The notes below the pieces were generated by a model that was not told where the DNA came from, did not search any database, and was given only the letters and a program-made list of their open reading frames with translations. The position numbers and the translations under genes were made by a program. From Chromera velia (taxonomy: Eukaryota > Sar > Chromeraceae), in the NCBI GenBank assembly GCA_018398765.1, contig JAHBMJ010001299.1:5001-32500 (forward strand): a stretch of DNA of 27,500 nt. Reading direction: 5' to 3'. Positions 13,881 through 21,700 of this stretch are shown here, piece by piece; the first letter of the stretch is position 1, and the number at the start of each line of letters is the position of its first letter.

Positions 13881-14739
13881 TTCTTCCTTCCTCCCTCCCT
13901 CCCTCCCTCCCTCCTTTCTTTCTTTCTTTCTTTCTTTCTTCCTTCCTTCCTTTCTTTCTTTCTCTCTTTCTTTCTCTCTTTTCTTTCTTTCTTTCTCTCT
14001 TTTTTTCTTTCTTTCTTTCTTTCTTTCTTTCTTTGTCCCTCCTTCCTGCCTTGCCATTGTCGGTCCTTGGCGTTCGCCACGGCACAAACGCACGCACACA
14101 AACAGACAAAGAGCAAGGGAGAAAGAGAGAGCAGGGCGAGAAAAGAAGACAAAGGAACAGAAAGCAAAAAGAAGGAACGATTACACTGTCTGTCCGTCTG
14201 TCGGTTTTGTCTGTTGTGTACGTGAGAAGAAGACTAAAGCGAAACAGGACGCAACGCACAGTCAGTTTGTATGTATGCCTGCTCTCAGATGTCTGTGATA
14301 CTAGGAATGCGTCTCCGTGGGTCCCTTTGGTGATGACTCAGACCTGCAATTGGAAAGAAACGCAGTGCAGTTTTCTGCCCGGTTGGTTCCTTTGCCTCTT
14401 TGCGCCTTTCTCTTTTGTGTCTCTGCAGCGTCCCCCATCCCCCCTTCCGCAGTTGCTGATCCTTCGTCTGCCTCTCTGGCTCCTCCCGCCTCCGCGAGGC
14501 AGCAGTCTCAGCAGCAGCGGGACAGACAGCTGCTGGCACAACGGGCGTCCTTATTCGGGCCCGGAGGCGCCTCCAGGGGCCCGCAGATTAACGCTGTGTG
14601 CACATCCCTGGGGAGACTCTCAAGCGGGGCGAGTGGCAGGCGCCCCCCCGCGCACGTCGACGGAGCAAGCAACTATGCCGAGAAGCTCATGAGCCTGCTG
14701 GCAGACGGGGGTGCTCGTCCGGGGGGTGTGGGGATCTGA
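87..14739 (+). CDS. NUP155: Nup155/Nup170-family nucleoporin, multi-exon, 5'-partial
   Basis: Scaffold nucleoporin of the inner ring of the nuclear pore: an N-terminal beta-propeller followed by a long alpha-solenoid. Phase-compatible exons I can place: 87-157, 385-442, 825-873, 1297-1399, 1596-1664, 1750-(about 2090 to 2290), 2807-2837, 4068-4517, 4792-5255, 5582-(about 5749), 5941-6157, 6426-6809, 7235-7343, 7606-7712, 8023-9040, 9308-9713, 10095-10273, 10596-10844, 11978-(about 12990), 13228-13287, 13712-13799, 14429-14739 (TGA). Exons are not resolved in about 2300-2806, 2838-4067 and 10845-11977. No Met lies in the first exon, so the start codon is upstream of the window. Family matches, compared from memory with human and Arabidopsis Nup155, occur in the right order: HLWISVDSTLFLW joined to NY; NILCGTVVVPRPGVFASDV; an LYEFEY strand; LLLQRAAALGYTERG; IVLEPIWDVPLLFL; VLLVDRVLQALCLLRAIA; LEEILRIDYIEQE; and LFLDYLTR. 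Poly-Ala, Gly-rich and Ser/Pro-rich inserts are lineage-specific. The identification is strong, but several exon edges are provisional. Confidence 0.85.
1214..1296 (+). repeat. (GT)n(AT)n(GT)n microsatellite ending at a 3' splice site
   Basis: About 80 bases of alternating purine-pyrimidine sequence: GT repeats, then AT repeats, then GT repeats again. They run straight into the CAG acceptor of the exon at 1297. No ordinary polypyrimidine tract lies between the repeat and the splice site. Confidence 0.9.
1750..2290 (+). CDS. NUP155: Nup155 low-complexity exon within the propeller
   Basis: After the acceptor CAG at 1747-1749 the frame stays open to a stop near 2300. The peptide is rich in Gly, Pro, Thr, Arg and Ser (GGGASFQTPTRPPPRTPFGY, then RSQSPGGG). 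It interrupts the propeller where human Nup155 has only a short loop before its PTDNTYLLTI strand, so I read it as a lineage-specific disordered insert. A weak propeller-like stretch (LELRFLPYVGVERVSG) follows near 2125-2180. The 3' end is uncertain: the donor could lie anywhere from about 2090 to 2290. The next confident piece is the 31-bp exon 2807-2837 (PDLYEFEYR), which matches the family 'G-x-L-Y-E-x-x-Y' motif. Confidence 0.5.
2852..2892 (+). repeat. (TC)n microsatellite
   Basis: A near-perfect CT dinucleotide run starts about 15 bases after the 2837 donor of the small LYEFEY exon. A (TTCC)n run lies upstream at about 2312-2339. Both are within introns of the Nup155-like gene. Confidence 0.9.
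4068..6157 (+). CDS. NUP155: Nup155 exons for the last propeller blades and start of the solenoid
   Basis: Exon 4068-4517 gives EYILTSDSNSCLRLWKI, a propeller strand equivalent to human Nup155 'ILYTRSEKGVIQVYDL', then a Ser-rich loop. Exon 4792-5255, entered in the correct phase after a TGCATGCAG acceptor, gives IKMLECLPSLDGELHACIV, equivalent to 'VQIAVIENSESLDCQLLAV', and then a Gly-rich loop. Exon 5582 to about 5749 continues in phase 1 (ALGEETALDFHKPPSD). Exon 5941-6157 (ALWGCYRNFVSLDEDG... EEAALLLLQRAAALG) enters the helical domain, equivalent to the family's 'EACAxCLxLA' helices. The 3' edge of the third exon is a best guess (donor GTCGGT at 5750). Confidence 0.75.
5515..5581 (+). repeat. 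(CT)n(GT)n composite microsatellite ending at a 3' splice site
   Basis: A CT run followed by a GT run, then TGTCTG copies, abuts the CAG acceptor of the exon at 5582. The CT part supplies the polypyrimidine tract and the GT part separates it from the AG. The same arrangement without an abutting exon occurs at 13550-13604. Confidence 0.9.
6426..9040 (+). CDS. NUP155: Nup155 exons for the central alpha-solenoid
   Basis: Exon 6426-6809 opens with YTERGALQGSASAVF and contains VHIAVAIVLEPIWDVPLLF, matching the family motif 'HxGxxxxxSRxxxPxWxxPV'. A Gly-rich loop and a leucine-rich helix (LESELLDRTLGVLASILDVF) follow. Exon 7235-7343 (LKPKICVAAEQRAVECG) and exon 7606-7712 (VRLQDAVLLVDRVLQALCLL) correspond to the paired helices '[22 protein letters not shown]' of human Nup155. 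The 1018-bp exon 8023-9040 carries REILTLSDPLELLKPLTASL, equivalent to '[22 protein letters not shown]', then a CPLLLADLDD stretch equivalent to 'CPLLYSTDD'. Phases agree at every junction in this block. Confidence 0.82.
6808..6852 (+). repeat. (GGTT)n tandem repeat overlapping a 5' splice site
   Basis: The exon ending at 6809 is followed by GTTGGTTGGTT with little interruption for about 40 bases. This gives many GT dinucleotides four bases apart, so the exact donor is ambiguous by sequence alone. The first GT restores the frame with the exon at 7235. Confidence 0.85.
7355..7478 (+). repeat. (CA)n microsatellite, about 120 bp
   Basis: A long CA run with a few CG interruptions lies in the intron between exons 7235-7343 and 7606-7712. 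It starts about a dozen bases after the donor. The cysteine/valine and histidine/threonine open frames across it are repeat translations. Confidence 0.95.
9308..10844 (+). CDS. NUP155: Nup155 exons for the distal solenoid
   Basis: Exon 9308-9713 is helical (TLEQICIDAQLWNRRVAVQE) and ends in phase 1. Exon 10095-10273 gives LHRLEEILRIDYIEQEAKHV and LWGFCLLSWILNEVD, matching the family pattern of a helix followed by 'LxxALYxWLI'. Exon 10596-10844 gives TLEEMLTIDKRRLGLFLDYL, matching 'FLEPHLxxxxxxxxxxxDLLxxYY', and then a Ser/Ala/Gly-rich tail (about 50 residues) not seen in animal or plant homologues I remember. The donor at 10845 lies inside a GTCA tetranucleotide repeat. Confidence 0.8.
10274..10305 (+). 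repeat. (GTCT)n repeat at a 5' splice site
   Basis: The donor of exon 10095-10273 is GTCTGTGTGTCTGTCTGTC, a tetranucleotide run that begins with the splice dinucleotide itself. A comparable (GTCA)n/(CACT)n run follows the donor at 10845 to about 10876. Confidence 0.85.
11978..14739 (+). CDS. NUP155: Nup155 C-terminal exons with poly-Ala tract and terminal Ser/Gln/Pro tail
   Basis: Exon 11978 to about 12990 starts in phase 1 after a (GT)nCAG acceptor. It encodes a helical start (ELPTCIDIFFRQLSVCLAP), a Pro/Ala tract interrupted by 70 Ns, and a helical block (DALHFLIVALEMVNYIYQN; EWAWAVGAWRRLVDVSD). Alanine codons continue in the same frame on both sides of the gap. Exon 13228-13287 (AHLVPELSDLVDHLDRVIVE) and exon 13712-13799 (WCLELLEKNRSERDRELSAA) fit the C-terminal helices. 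The last exon, 14429-14739, is Ser/Pro/Gln-rich and ends YAEKLMSLLADGG then TGA. Residue matches to Nup155 are weak here, so the assignment rests on frame continuity with the upstream exons. Confidence 0.6.
12191..12260. other. Assembly gap (70 N) inside a poly-alanine coding repeat
   Basis: Seventy Ns interrupt a run of GCN (Ala) codons in the C-terminal exon of the Nup155-like gene. The Ala frame is the same before and after for the length given, so the gap probably hides more GC-rich alanine repeat rather than a new exon. Confidence 0.95.
13809..14037 (+). repeat. Long (CTTT)n/(CCTT)n polypyrimidine tract
   Basis: About 230 bases almost entirely of C and T on this strand, in CTTT, CCTT and CCCT units, start just after the donor at 13800 in the last intron of the Nup155-like gene. 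The opposite strand is an unbroken purine tract. Mirror-symmetric stretches of this kind can form intramolecular triplexes. Confidence 0.95.
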
Positions 14740-15237
14740 GAATCTGTCTGATAAGGGGAGAGGGAGGACAGGAGAGAAAAGAAAAGGAGAAAGAAATCTT
14801 GGGCCGCAAGAAGCTCTCTCTCTTGAAACGGACTTCATTGAGAAGATGTTCCACTGAGTTCGAGTTTGAACGGAGCAGACCTGTGTGCGGGCGTGGGACT
14901 TTGGGACTTTATTCATCGTAAATTGGTGGTAGGAAATTCCACAGGTCGATCAGAGCAAAAAAAAAGTAATGTTGACAGGAAAGTCACACTTCTCTTCATC
15001 GCAACGGATCAGTCTGACACTTGTTCACGGGGTGTGGGGCGGGCCGGGGTGGGCAGACTTTCTCTGTGCCAAGTTGAGCTTCATCTTGAGAGAGGTCGTC
15101 AATTTGAGACTGCGGCCGGGTCACTCGGGTTTGTCAGAAATCAAATTCAATCAATCGCATTCAATATTGATATCGAGCTTAGTGCTAGGCTTATTAAAAT
15201 TCAAACGAATTCGTTCGAATTCAGAGATGTGGTTTTC

Positions 15238-15273
<36 letters not shown>

Positions 15274-15783
15274 TAGATAGATAGATAGATAGATATATAA
15301 ATAGATAGATAAATAGATACATAGATAGATAGATGCGAGGGGGTTCAACGCCAGAGGTGAAAGTCTTAGTTTCTAAATATTTTTAAACATAACGCTAGAG
15401 ACGAACTAATATGTATCTAAAAATAGCTTTCGAATGAACGTTAAAAATAGCTTGAGAATCATTTACATATATATACTGTCACTAGTATATATATATATAT
15501 ATATATATATATCAAATAGTGCCGTCGGGCGTCCTGCTCTTGTGGGGGAGAAGACCGGTGGGGGTCCGTTGTGTGCTATATGCAGGTTTTGTCTTTTCCG
15601 AGGACTGGGGCACCTCCGTCTAGCGTGTGTGCTTAAAACTAAAGCGAAGGGGCCACCTAGTCTTGCAAGCCTTCAAATGCCCTATAGAACCTAGGTTGCA
15701 TAATGAATTTCTGTATAACATGCCGGGTTGGCCAGAGCCTAAGATGTGGCTTACCAGCTTTAACCTAACTCATTCATTTATTC

Positions 15784-15814
<31 letters not shown>

Positions 15815-17359
15815 AAGTAGTTTTTTATACTTCAAAGTTTATAATCAGTAGTAATCACATATAATCACACCTTAAGATATCAAAACCCTTTAATAGCTAG
15901 CTTTAAAACTTGAACTACCATCAGCACCAACTGTCCATATATATGTAGGAATCATAATACAATTAAGATTAGCATTAGTTCTAATTAATATTCTCTTGCC
16001 ATAGATCGACTCAGCTTTGCATCGACTCCCGTTGATCCCTGAGGAGACGGCCTGAGAGCAACTAGAAGAGACAGTTTGCCTCCTTGCTCATGGAACAACC
16101 AGTTTAGCTTGACAATTGGTATTCGTGGTTCGATGGGGAAGCAAGTCTCACTTCAGAGAATCTATACACGATGCCGTTCTGAAACCTTTTGGCCAGAAGG
16201 AAGAGAGCGCTTGCATTTGAGGAGGAAGATAGAGAAAGATGGAGAAGGAGACGGGAAGCAGTTTTTGGTAGTTCCACAAACCTGCCCGGGGAACAGACGC
16301 CGGCTCTTAAGGGTTCCTCACCGACCTGCAGTTGGACAGTACAAACAGTTGGCGCGCATGCATGCTAAGTATGAAACACTGGCAACGGAGTCGGACAGAT
16401 GAGGTTTTTTGCCTTTTTGGGAAGTGGTTCGCGGAATGGGGACAAAGCCAAGTCAGGCTATCGTTTTTGCCCGTCTCTTCAGCCGTCTCCATCATTCTAC
16501 TACCATCTGTCTCAAAACAGGCAGGCTAGAAGGAGTTTTGGGGCAAGATATGAAGATGAAAGGGCGCAAGCTAACCTAACCTATCAGAATAAAGGTTTTC
16601 TAGCTCTTTTTTCTTCTGATTGAGCTAGATTTCGGCAGAAAGAGGACAAGGCCACGCGTTCTGTATGAGGATATTAGACTACTCTGCCTTGCTATAGGAA
16701 TTCAGTGAATGGCCGTTATGAGAAAGCCGTTCTTACCTATGTTATCAAAAAAATCTTCCTTCATAGGAGAGGACTGCCCTAGCAGTGTGTCCAGCTGCAT
16801 ATCGAACTAGCCAAACGTTAGACGCTCATAATGCGGCTCATTTATGGGCCGATAGCGATGGTAAATGATGAATGTTCTGAGTTTCCTGCTAGGTTTCCTG
16901 ACGGTACCCGACGGTTCACTACCGCAATGTAAAGGGTTTTAAACTAAATTTTTAAAAGAGCAACAGATTCACATAGATATTCAGAGAGAAAACTTAGGCT
17001 GAACTTGTTATTGCACTCTGTCAAAAAACTAGTCAAAAAAAAACTATCAGACTTGAAAATATGGTCTAAAAGCTATAGTCTAAAAGGTGTACACAAGAAT
17101 GAATTTGAACAAAGAGAAAAACAGAAACAGGCGCAGCAAGAGTATTAAAAACCCAGAGGTAATGAAAAGAAAGCGGAAGGAAAGATGAAGGAAGGAAGAA
17201 AAGAAAGAAAGAAAGAAAGGTTTTTTTTAAAAAGGAAGAAATGCAAATAAAGAAGTACATCTGCCCGTACTAAAGAAGTTAGGAGTCACACACACAAAAA
17301 AACTGGCAAATGATTGAGAAGAAGTTTTGACAGACTTTGAGCCCGACCAAGCGAACAAA
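14740..17359. other. Intergenic region between convergent genes, AT-rich, no supported gene
   Basis: This lies between the TGA of the nucleoporin gene and the stop of the minus-strand phosphoesterase gene. The first 400 bases keep gene-like composition (3' UTR); beyond about 15150 it becomes AT-rich. It holds (AT)n at 15241-15270 followed by (GATA)n to about 15330, (AT)n at about 15486-15512 and 15784-15811, and a purine-rich GAAA run near 17190-17220. An open frame at 16076-16402 and one overlapping it to 16623 have no recognisable motif. An 'AGAACCTAGGTT' word at about 15687 is shared with the repeat block at 19450. Confidence 0.7.
15241..15330 (+). repeat. (AT)n then (GATA)n microsatellite
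   Basis: About 30 bases of AT repeats pass directly into GATA/AATA repeats of about 60 bases. It marks the start of the AT-rich block downstream of the nucleoporin gene. Confidence 0.9.
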
Positions 17360-18827
17360 TCACCACTGGAGGGGGCACACCCCGACCACTCTGTACGGCA
17401 TTCCTCGACCAGAGGACTTCAGAATGGCCACACAGGAGAATTCCAAAGCTACTTCTTCTTCTGCCTCCTTCTCTTTCACTTCATTTTTCTTTTGATCAGC
17501 CCCTGCTTCTCCCCGCTCCCCAGCACTTTCTTTATTCCCCTTCCCCCACCTCCTCCCACGGGCAACGTTCCACTCGGTACCTGTTTCCTCAACTTCAGCA
17601 GCGGCAGGAGACGACTTCTTGCCAGACTCCCGACTGCCTCCCTCCACCGATCTCTCTCCTTCAGCTGGAGTGCTCTCAGCGCCCCCCTTCTCCCCTTTGG
17701 GAACTCCGGTCACCTCCCTGCTGACCCAGCTCTCAGCTGCATCCGGACCTTGACCGAGGGTCAGGTGAGCAGCGAATGGCTTCGGTTGCTTCTTTTTCTC
17801 CCTCTCCGTTTCCTTTCTTGCACCCTCTATCTCAACTCCAACTCCAGGAGAGGACGGGGTGGCTGTTGACTCAGAAGAGGAAGAAGAACTGGAAGAGGAA
17901 CAGGACGGAGCAGAGGGAGGAGTCCGATCCGTGAACTTCTCCAAGGCCTCGGAGAGATTCGACTGCATAGCGTAAAGCCACCGTGCAGAGGCGGTGCATG
18001 GAGAGCCACCCGCTCCTCCTGTGTGCGCATCCAATTCGCCCTCTGCTGTTGGATGTTCTCCTCCTGTCTTCTTCCCCTTCTTCCCTTTCCCCGTCGGGGG
18101 CTTCTTGACTGCGAGGTGCACGTTCGCTTTCGGCCCCTTCCCGAACCACCCAAGAGAGGCGTTGAGAACAAGGGGGGGGGGGCGACCCAAAGTCGCGTCC
18201 CCTTCAGGAGCTCTGCCATAAGAAGACGAGGAGGAAGGGGAGGGGAAAGGTCCAGCAGCAATGCAGGCCTGCCTGACGAGCCAGAGGATGGCCCGCAGGC
18301 CCTCTTGCTCTTTCTTCTCGTCACCGTCGACAGAGGGGAGAGGGGCTGGCCAGATCAGGTTGATGTGGGGAGGCCATCTGCCGTACGCCTTGTCGTGCTT
18401 AGACCTGCGTGCAACACGATGTGAAAGCCACACTTGATACACATGTCTAAACAGTCACAGAGTGTGTTTGCTTTGATGGAACACACACACACAAACACAC
18501 GCGCGCGCGCGCGCGCGCCACATACACGTACATAAATATGTGTTTCAAGCACAGATGTGCATAAGCAAAATAGCAGAAGGCTCACCTGACGGCATCCACA
18601 CACTTCCACTGCTGAGGGTCCAGCAGGAGACAGATCGCACAGGCAGGGGAGGTCTCTCCCAACATAGGAGGGGATGGACCGGACAGGAGCACCGATGGGT
18701 CGAGTACTCCCCCAGCAGTGGCAGCCTCCTCTTCCCTCTTCCCGACATCGGGGCGCTTTTGTGAAAGAAGAAAGGCAGCTGCTGAAGGCTCCCCAGTCTC
18801 TGTAAGGCCGAACGTCGTGTAGCTCAT
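17360..18827 (-). CDS. 2H-phosphoesterase superfamily protein (2'-5' RNA ligase-like), two exons
   Basis: Exons on the minus strand are 18827-18586 and 18404-17360, joined by a GT-AG intron of 181 bp. The junction splits an Arg codon and gives DAVRSKHDKAYGRWPPHINL. That block, with H94 in an H-x-N motif followed by LIWP, resembles the first catalytic motif of the 2H superfamily (2',5'-RNA ligase / cyclic phosphodiesterase relatives). The second motif is H294-L-T296 in AAHLTLGQG. Between them are NASLGWFGKGPKANVHLAV (a core strand pair) and long low-complexity inserts. A strand ending PYRVVGVCPLQ closes the protein. Length is 428 residues from the Met at 18827; an in-frame upstream Met at 19013 would give 490. 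The substrate is unknown. Family members hydrolyse or ligate 2',3'- or 2',5'-phosphate linkages in RNA or nucleotides. The intron carries a (CA)n(CG)n repeat. Confidence 0.75.
18480..18518. repeat. (CA)n(CG)n repeat, Z-DNA-prone
   Basis: About 20 bases of CA repeat followed by nine CG dinucleotides, inside the only intron of the 2H-phosphoesterase gene. Alternating CG runs of this length are classical Z-DNA formers. Confidence 0.9.
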
Positions 18828-19013
18828 TGAGGTTCGAAGCGACGTGGAGGGAGACGGCTTGGGACAAGGACAACTGCGAAGACGCCGGAGAAAACCAAGA
18901 GTACCTTTACAAGTGAGGACAAAAGAGACGGAAGCAAAGGCTGCCAATCTGTGCACCCGCATACAGTCACTGCATCTTGATTGCACGCGCAATCTCAGAC
19001 AAGACAAAAACAA
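18828..19013 (-). other. Possible N-terminal extension of the 2H-phosphoesterase gene
   Basis: The frame upstream of the Met at 18827 stays open to a Met at 19013. It adds 62 residues with a hydrophobic patch (LAAFASVSFVLTCKG) and a basic, Ser/Pro-rich stretch, which could be a targeting leader or simply 5' UTR. Nothing in the sequence decides between these. The conserved domain begins well after the inner Met. Confidence 0.3.
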
Positions 19014-19440
19014 CAGTTCAGCGTCTCTTCAGTCGGAGTGGCACATGATGAAGGAAGGACACCAACAGACGTTCTGACAAACCTGTTTCGAAAAAGAACT
19101 TTCCAGTGAGTGCAAGTCAGTTTTCTGAAACGTCTTGATAAGTACAGATGTTCTGCTCGCAACTTCCAGCGACCTTTTCCGTCTACATTTGGCATAGATA
19201 GATCGCTAACTCCAAACCTTCCGATTTGGCCAACTCCGAAATTCGAATTTCTGCGCGGTGCAACATCGGTGCAACACTGCAACTCGCGCGTGCGTCGATT
19301 AATTTGTGCGCGCGCGCGGATATATGCAGCCGCGCGGCCCCGGAAACGGCCCGGGAAGCGTGGCCCGGAAAGCGTAGCTGAGGGGCACTTACAAAGAGTT
19401 GAGGTGGGAGGGCACTATATATCATTTGGTTCTTACTCTC
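19014..19440. other. Upstream region of the 2H-phosphoesterase gene with a CpG-rich block
   Basis: No gene is supported here. At about 19280-19380 the sequence is rich in CG dinucleotides (CGCGCGTGCG, GCGCGCGCGC, CCGCGCGGCC), in sharp contrast to the AT-rich DNA that begins at 19440. A 14-base perfect palindrome, GAAATTCGAATTTC, lies at 19238-19251. The block could be the promoter of the minus-strand gene, but no core element is clear. Confidence 0.4.
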
Positions 19441-19451
19441 TAGAGAAACCA

Positions 19452-19469
19452 CTAGAACCTAGGTTCTAG
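19452..19469. repeat. 18-bp perfect palindrome CTAGAACCTAGGTTCTAG
   Basis: It is its own reverse complement and sits at the edge of the AT-rich block. It is the best-preserved member of a family of AGAACCTA/TAGGTTCT words that recur at about 15687 and 21340-21360. Confidence 0.85.
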
Positions 19470-19622
19470 GAACCTAGATAAAAACCTGTAAAAACCATAA
19501 AAACCCCCCCCCGTAAAGCTTTAGAAAGGCTAAAAACCTAATTTAGATAATTAAAATAATCTAAACAAACAAGACAGATGCTTACATATGCCAAAATTGT
19601 ATGACCGTCAAAATCATAAAAC

Positions 19623-20027
19623 TCAGCTGTCAACTCGCTTTTTCTTCTTTTCAAACAGACTTACGAGATGAGCAAGCTTTTCATCTTTCATGAAGACGGT
19701 TTCATTCATTTTATGCACTTGCTGAATGTAAAAGAACACAGAAGAAAGTGGGACGTTATCGACACAAATCTTTTTAGGCTTCCTGTTTTGGCCTAACTGC
19801 CAAAGGAGAGAGAAAACGCGCATGTTGGCTAAGTCGGTCGAAGCCTTATCGGACTTAGGATATGTATACACAGCAATCCGGTACAGTTTTAAATTATCTA
19901 GGTCCCTTTCTTCATCTTCGATGTGTGCAATCGCTTGCAACCGTGAGGGCTGAAAAGCTTTCTTTTTATCATTCCACAACAAAATGTTCACCCCACCTTG
20001 GAAACGTACCATTTTTATGAAGCACAT
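19623..20027 (-). CDS. Hypothetical protein, 134 aa, unrecognised
   Basis: An uninterrupted minus-strand frame opens with MCFIKMVRFQGGVNILLWND, has a charged centre (HIEDEERDLDNLKLYRIAVY) and ends in a lysine-rich tail (EKKKKRVDS). I do not recognise a family. It lies in AT-rich DNA where long frames arise less easily, and its amino-acid mix looks protein-like. Another 62-residue minus-strand frame ends 25 bases upstream in a different frame, so this may be the second exon or a frame-shifted part of a larger gene or mobile element. Confidence 0.4.
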   Translation of the reverse strand: MCFIKMVRFQGGVNILLWNDKKKAFQPSRLQAIAHIEDEERDLDNLKLYRIAVYTYPKSDKASTDLANMRVFSLLWQLGQNRKPKKICVDNVPLSSVFFYIQQVHKMNETVFMKDEKLAHLVSLFEKKKKRVDS

Positions 20028-20052
20028 CAAAGCAAAGAGCGTTTGTCACGCA

Positions 20053-20241
20053 TCAAACAGTGACACCATTATAATTCAAGAAAATGGTTTCAAAGCTTGA
20101 GTTAGAGAAGAGCCAACCTCGTACAATAGATTTTTTATTGAAGTCTTGATAAGTCTTGGAACCTAGTCTTGGAACCCTCTTTTTCTTTTTTCGATCTTTA
20201 CCATCAGAAACCCTCTTTGTCCTTCTACTACGGGGCCGCAC
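20053..20241 (-). CDS. Hypothetical basic N-terminal fragment, 62 aa
   Basis: A minus-strand frame starts MRPRSRRTKRVSDGKDRKKK, with about twenty basic residues in the first thirty-five, like a nuclear localisation or nucleic-acid-binding leader. It then reads FNKKSIVRGWLFSNSSFETI and stops. It is in a different frame from the 134-residue ORF just downstream, and joining the two needs an intron or frameshift I cannot place. Copies of a CTTGGAACC word lie inside it. Confidence 0.3.
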   Translation of the reverse strand: MRPRSRRTKRVSDGKDRKKKKRVPRLGSKTYQDFNKKSIVRGWLFSNSSFETIFLNYNGVTV

Positions 20242-21500
20242 TGTGTGCAGCCTATGGTAATGGCCACTTGGTTCCTAGTATCAAAAGTGATAAACAGATT
20301 CTGTCTAAAAGAAAATTGATCAAATAGAATATGAAATAATGTCTAAAAAGTCTATTGTAACATGTTTCAGCTTGGTTTTTGACCGGTTCCCACTATTACT
20401 GTCTAGTTCTCACAGAAAAAGTATGTATCCAGCGTTTTGGTTCCTCAGTTCCTAAAATACGGTTCCTGCCTACTTTGAATTGAAGCTGCTACAGGAACCA
20501 CAAAGGACCTAAATTAAGTATATAAATACTGAAATTGCTAGAAAGTCAAACAGAAACCTTAAGATTCATGGAAGAACCCTAAAAAACCAGTAGGAACCGT
20601 ATGAGAACCAAAGAACTGTGTAGGAAGTTACTAGGAACTGCCTAGGGAACTACAAAGAATTCAGTCCCTCAATTGGCCCGAAATGCTCTTGGTGCTTAAG
20701 TAATACTAGTGCTGCTTGCTTCTTTAGATTGGGTAAGAGGGAAGCCATCTTCCGGAAGGGGGTCAAAGAAGGTCGATGGAAGCGTGTTTATGGATGGAAG
20801 TGAGCTAGTATGAGATGACATGACTTGTGTCTATATTTAATCAGTTATAAACTCATCTACAGCCTCTTTCAAATGCATTTCTTTACAGAGAGATATGAGT
20901 TCTTATTGGTTCTTAACGGTTCCTTCCGGTTCCTTTATGGTTCCTAAAAGGCGGTTCCTAGGCTTTTTGGTTAATGTGAGAACCAAAAGCTCGGATATGA
21001 CTTTATCGTCGGGAACTAACATCAATCTCTCATCTAGGTATAAGGAACTCCTAGAAACTTGAATCAACATGTTGTAAAAAGCTTAAAACAAGCGTTTTTA
21101 GAGGCTAAATTGATAGTAGACTTAGTAGTCTGTACCTATATCTAACTTAGGGTTAGTAGGAACTACTAGGAGTGCGGGACCGTAGTCCTTCTACCTCTCA
21201 CAGTCCTTTTCCAACGTTTTCTAGTCGGATTGGTAGACAAACTTTTGAATATTTTCATTGTGTTTAATGTTTTATAACTGGTTTTGGACGGGTTTTTTGC
21301 GGTTCTTGGAGGGTCAGACTAAGAAGGCTAAAACCTTGGTTCCAGGAACCTAAGAACCTAGAGGTGGGGACGTATAGTTTTTAAGCTCAAACCGAGTAAA
21401 AACCTTCAACCAATACTCTAAAAATATCATTTTTTTGTGATTTAGAACTTTTTTTGCTTATAAAATAAGTTTGGAGTTCACTTTAAATGTTTTAGAGCTT
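20242..21500. repeat. AT-rich region dense in GGTTCC/GGAACC words, no gene
   Basis: No open frame of note on either strand. Between about 19460 and 21360 I count roughly fifteen exact GGTTCC or GGAACC hexamers and more one-base variants, where about one would be expected by chance. They fall in alternating blocks: mostly GGTTCC at 20270-20470, GGAACC at 20490-20660, GGTTCC at 20910-20960, and mixed at 21340-21360, where a near-palindrome TTGGTTCCAGGAACCTAA occurs. Confidence 0.6.
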
Positions 21501-21558
21501 AGACTGCTACTACAAAGTCGTTCAACGACCATATCTATATTTTAGAGTGCCTCCCCGT

Positions 21559-21700
21559 AGTGGTCTCATGATGGATATTGATGGTCTCGTTTCTTCTCTT
21601 TTCCCCCCCTTCAGCCGTGATGGTCTCATGATGGACATTGATGGTCTCGTTTCTTCTGTTTTCCCCTCTTTTCCCCCTATAGTCATGATGGTCTCATTTC
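21559..21700 (+). repeat. Tandem repeat with unit of about 60 bp (GATGGTCTCATGATGGA...)
   Basis: Two and a half copies of a unit containing GATGGTCTCATGATGGA, TTGATGGTCTCGTTTCTTCT and a C-run. The third copy is cut off at GATGGTCTCATTTCTTTTC. The units read in frame as GLMMDIDGLVSS and lead directly into the next gene. Confidence 0.85.

Noticed and set aside
13580..14259. Long open frames across the CTTT tract on both strands (Phe/Leu/Ser- or Lys/Glu/Arg-rich)
   Set aside because: A period-4 repeat lacks stops in every frame, so these are artefacts. Only the short segment 13712-13799 is a credible exon.
16076..16623. Small plus-strand genes in the intergenic region
   Set aside because: Two overlapping frames of 74-108 residues have no motif, no partner exon and sit in AT-rich sequence between convergent genes.
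17827..18324. Other-frame ORFs overlapping the 2H-phosphoesterase exon
   Set aside because: These are Arg/Ser/Pro-rich shadows without motifs. The chosen frame contains both H-x-N/T motifs and splices in phase.
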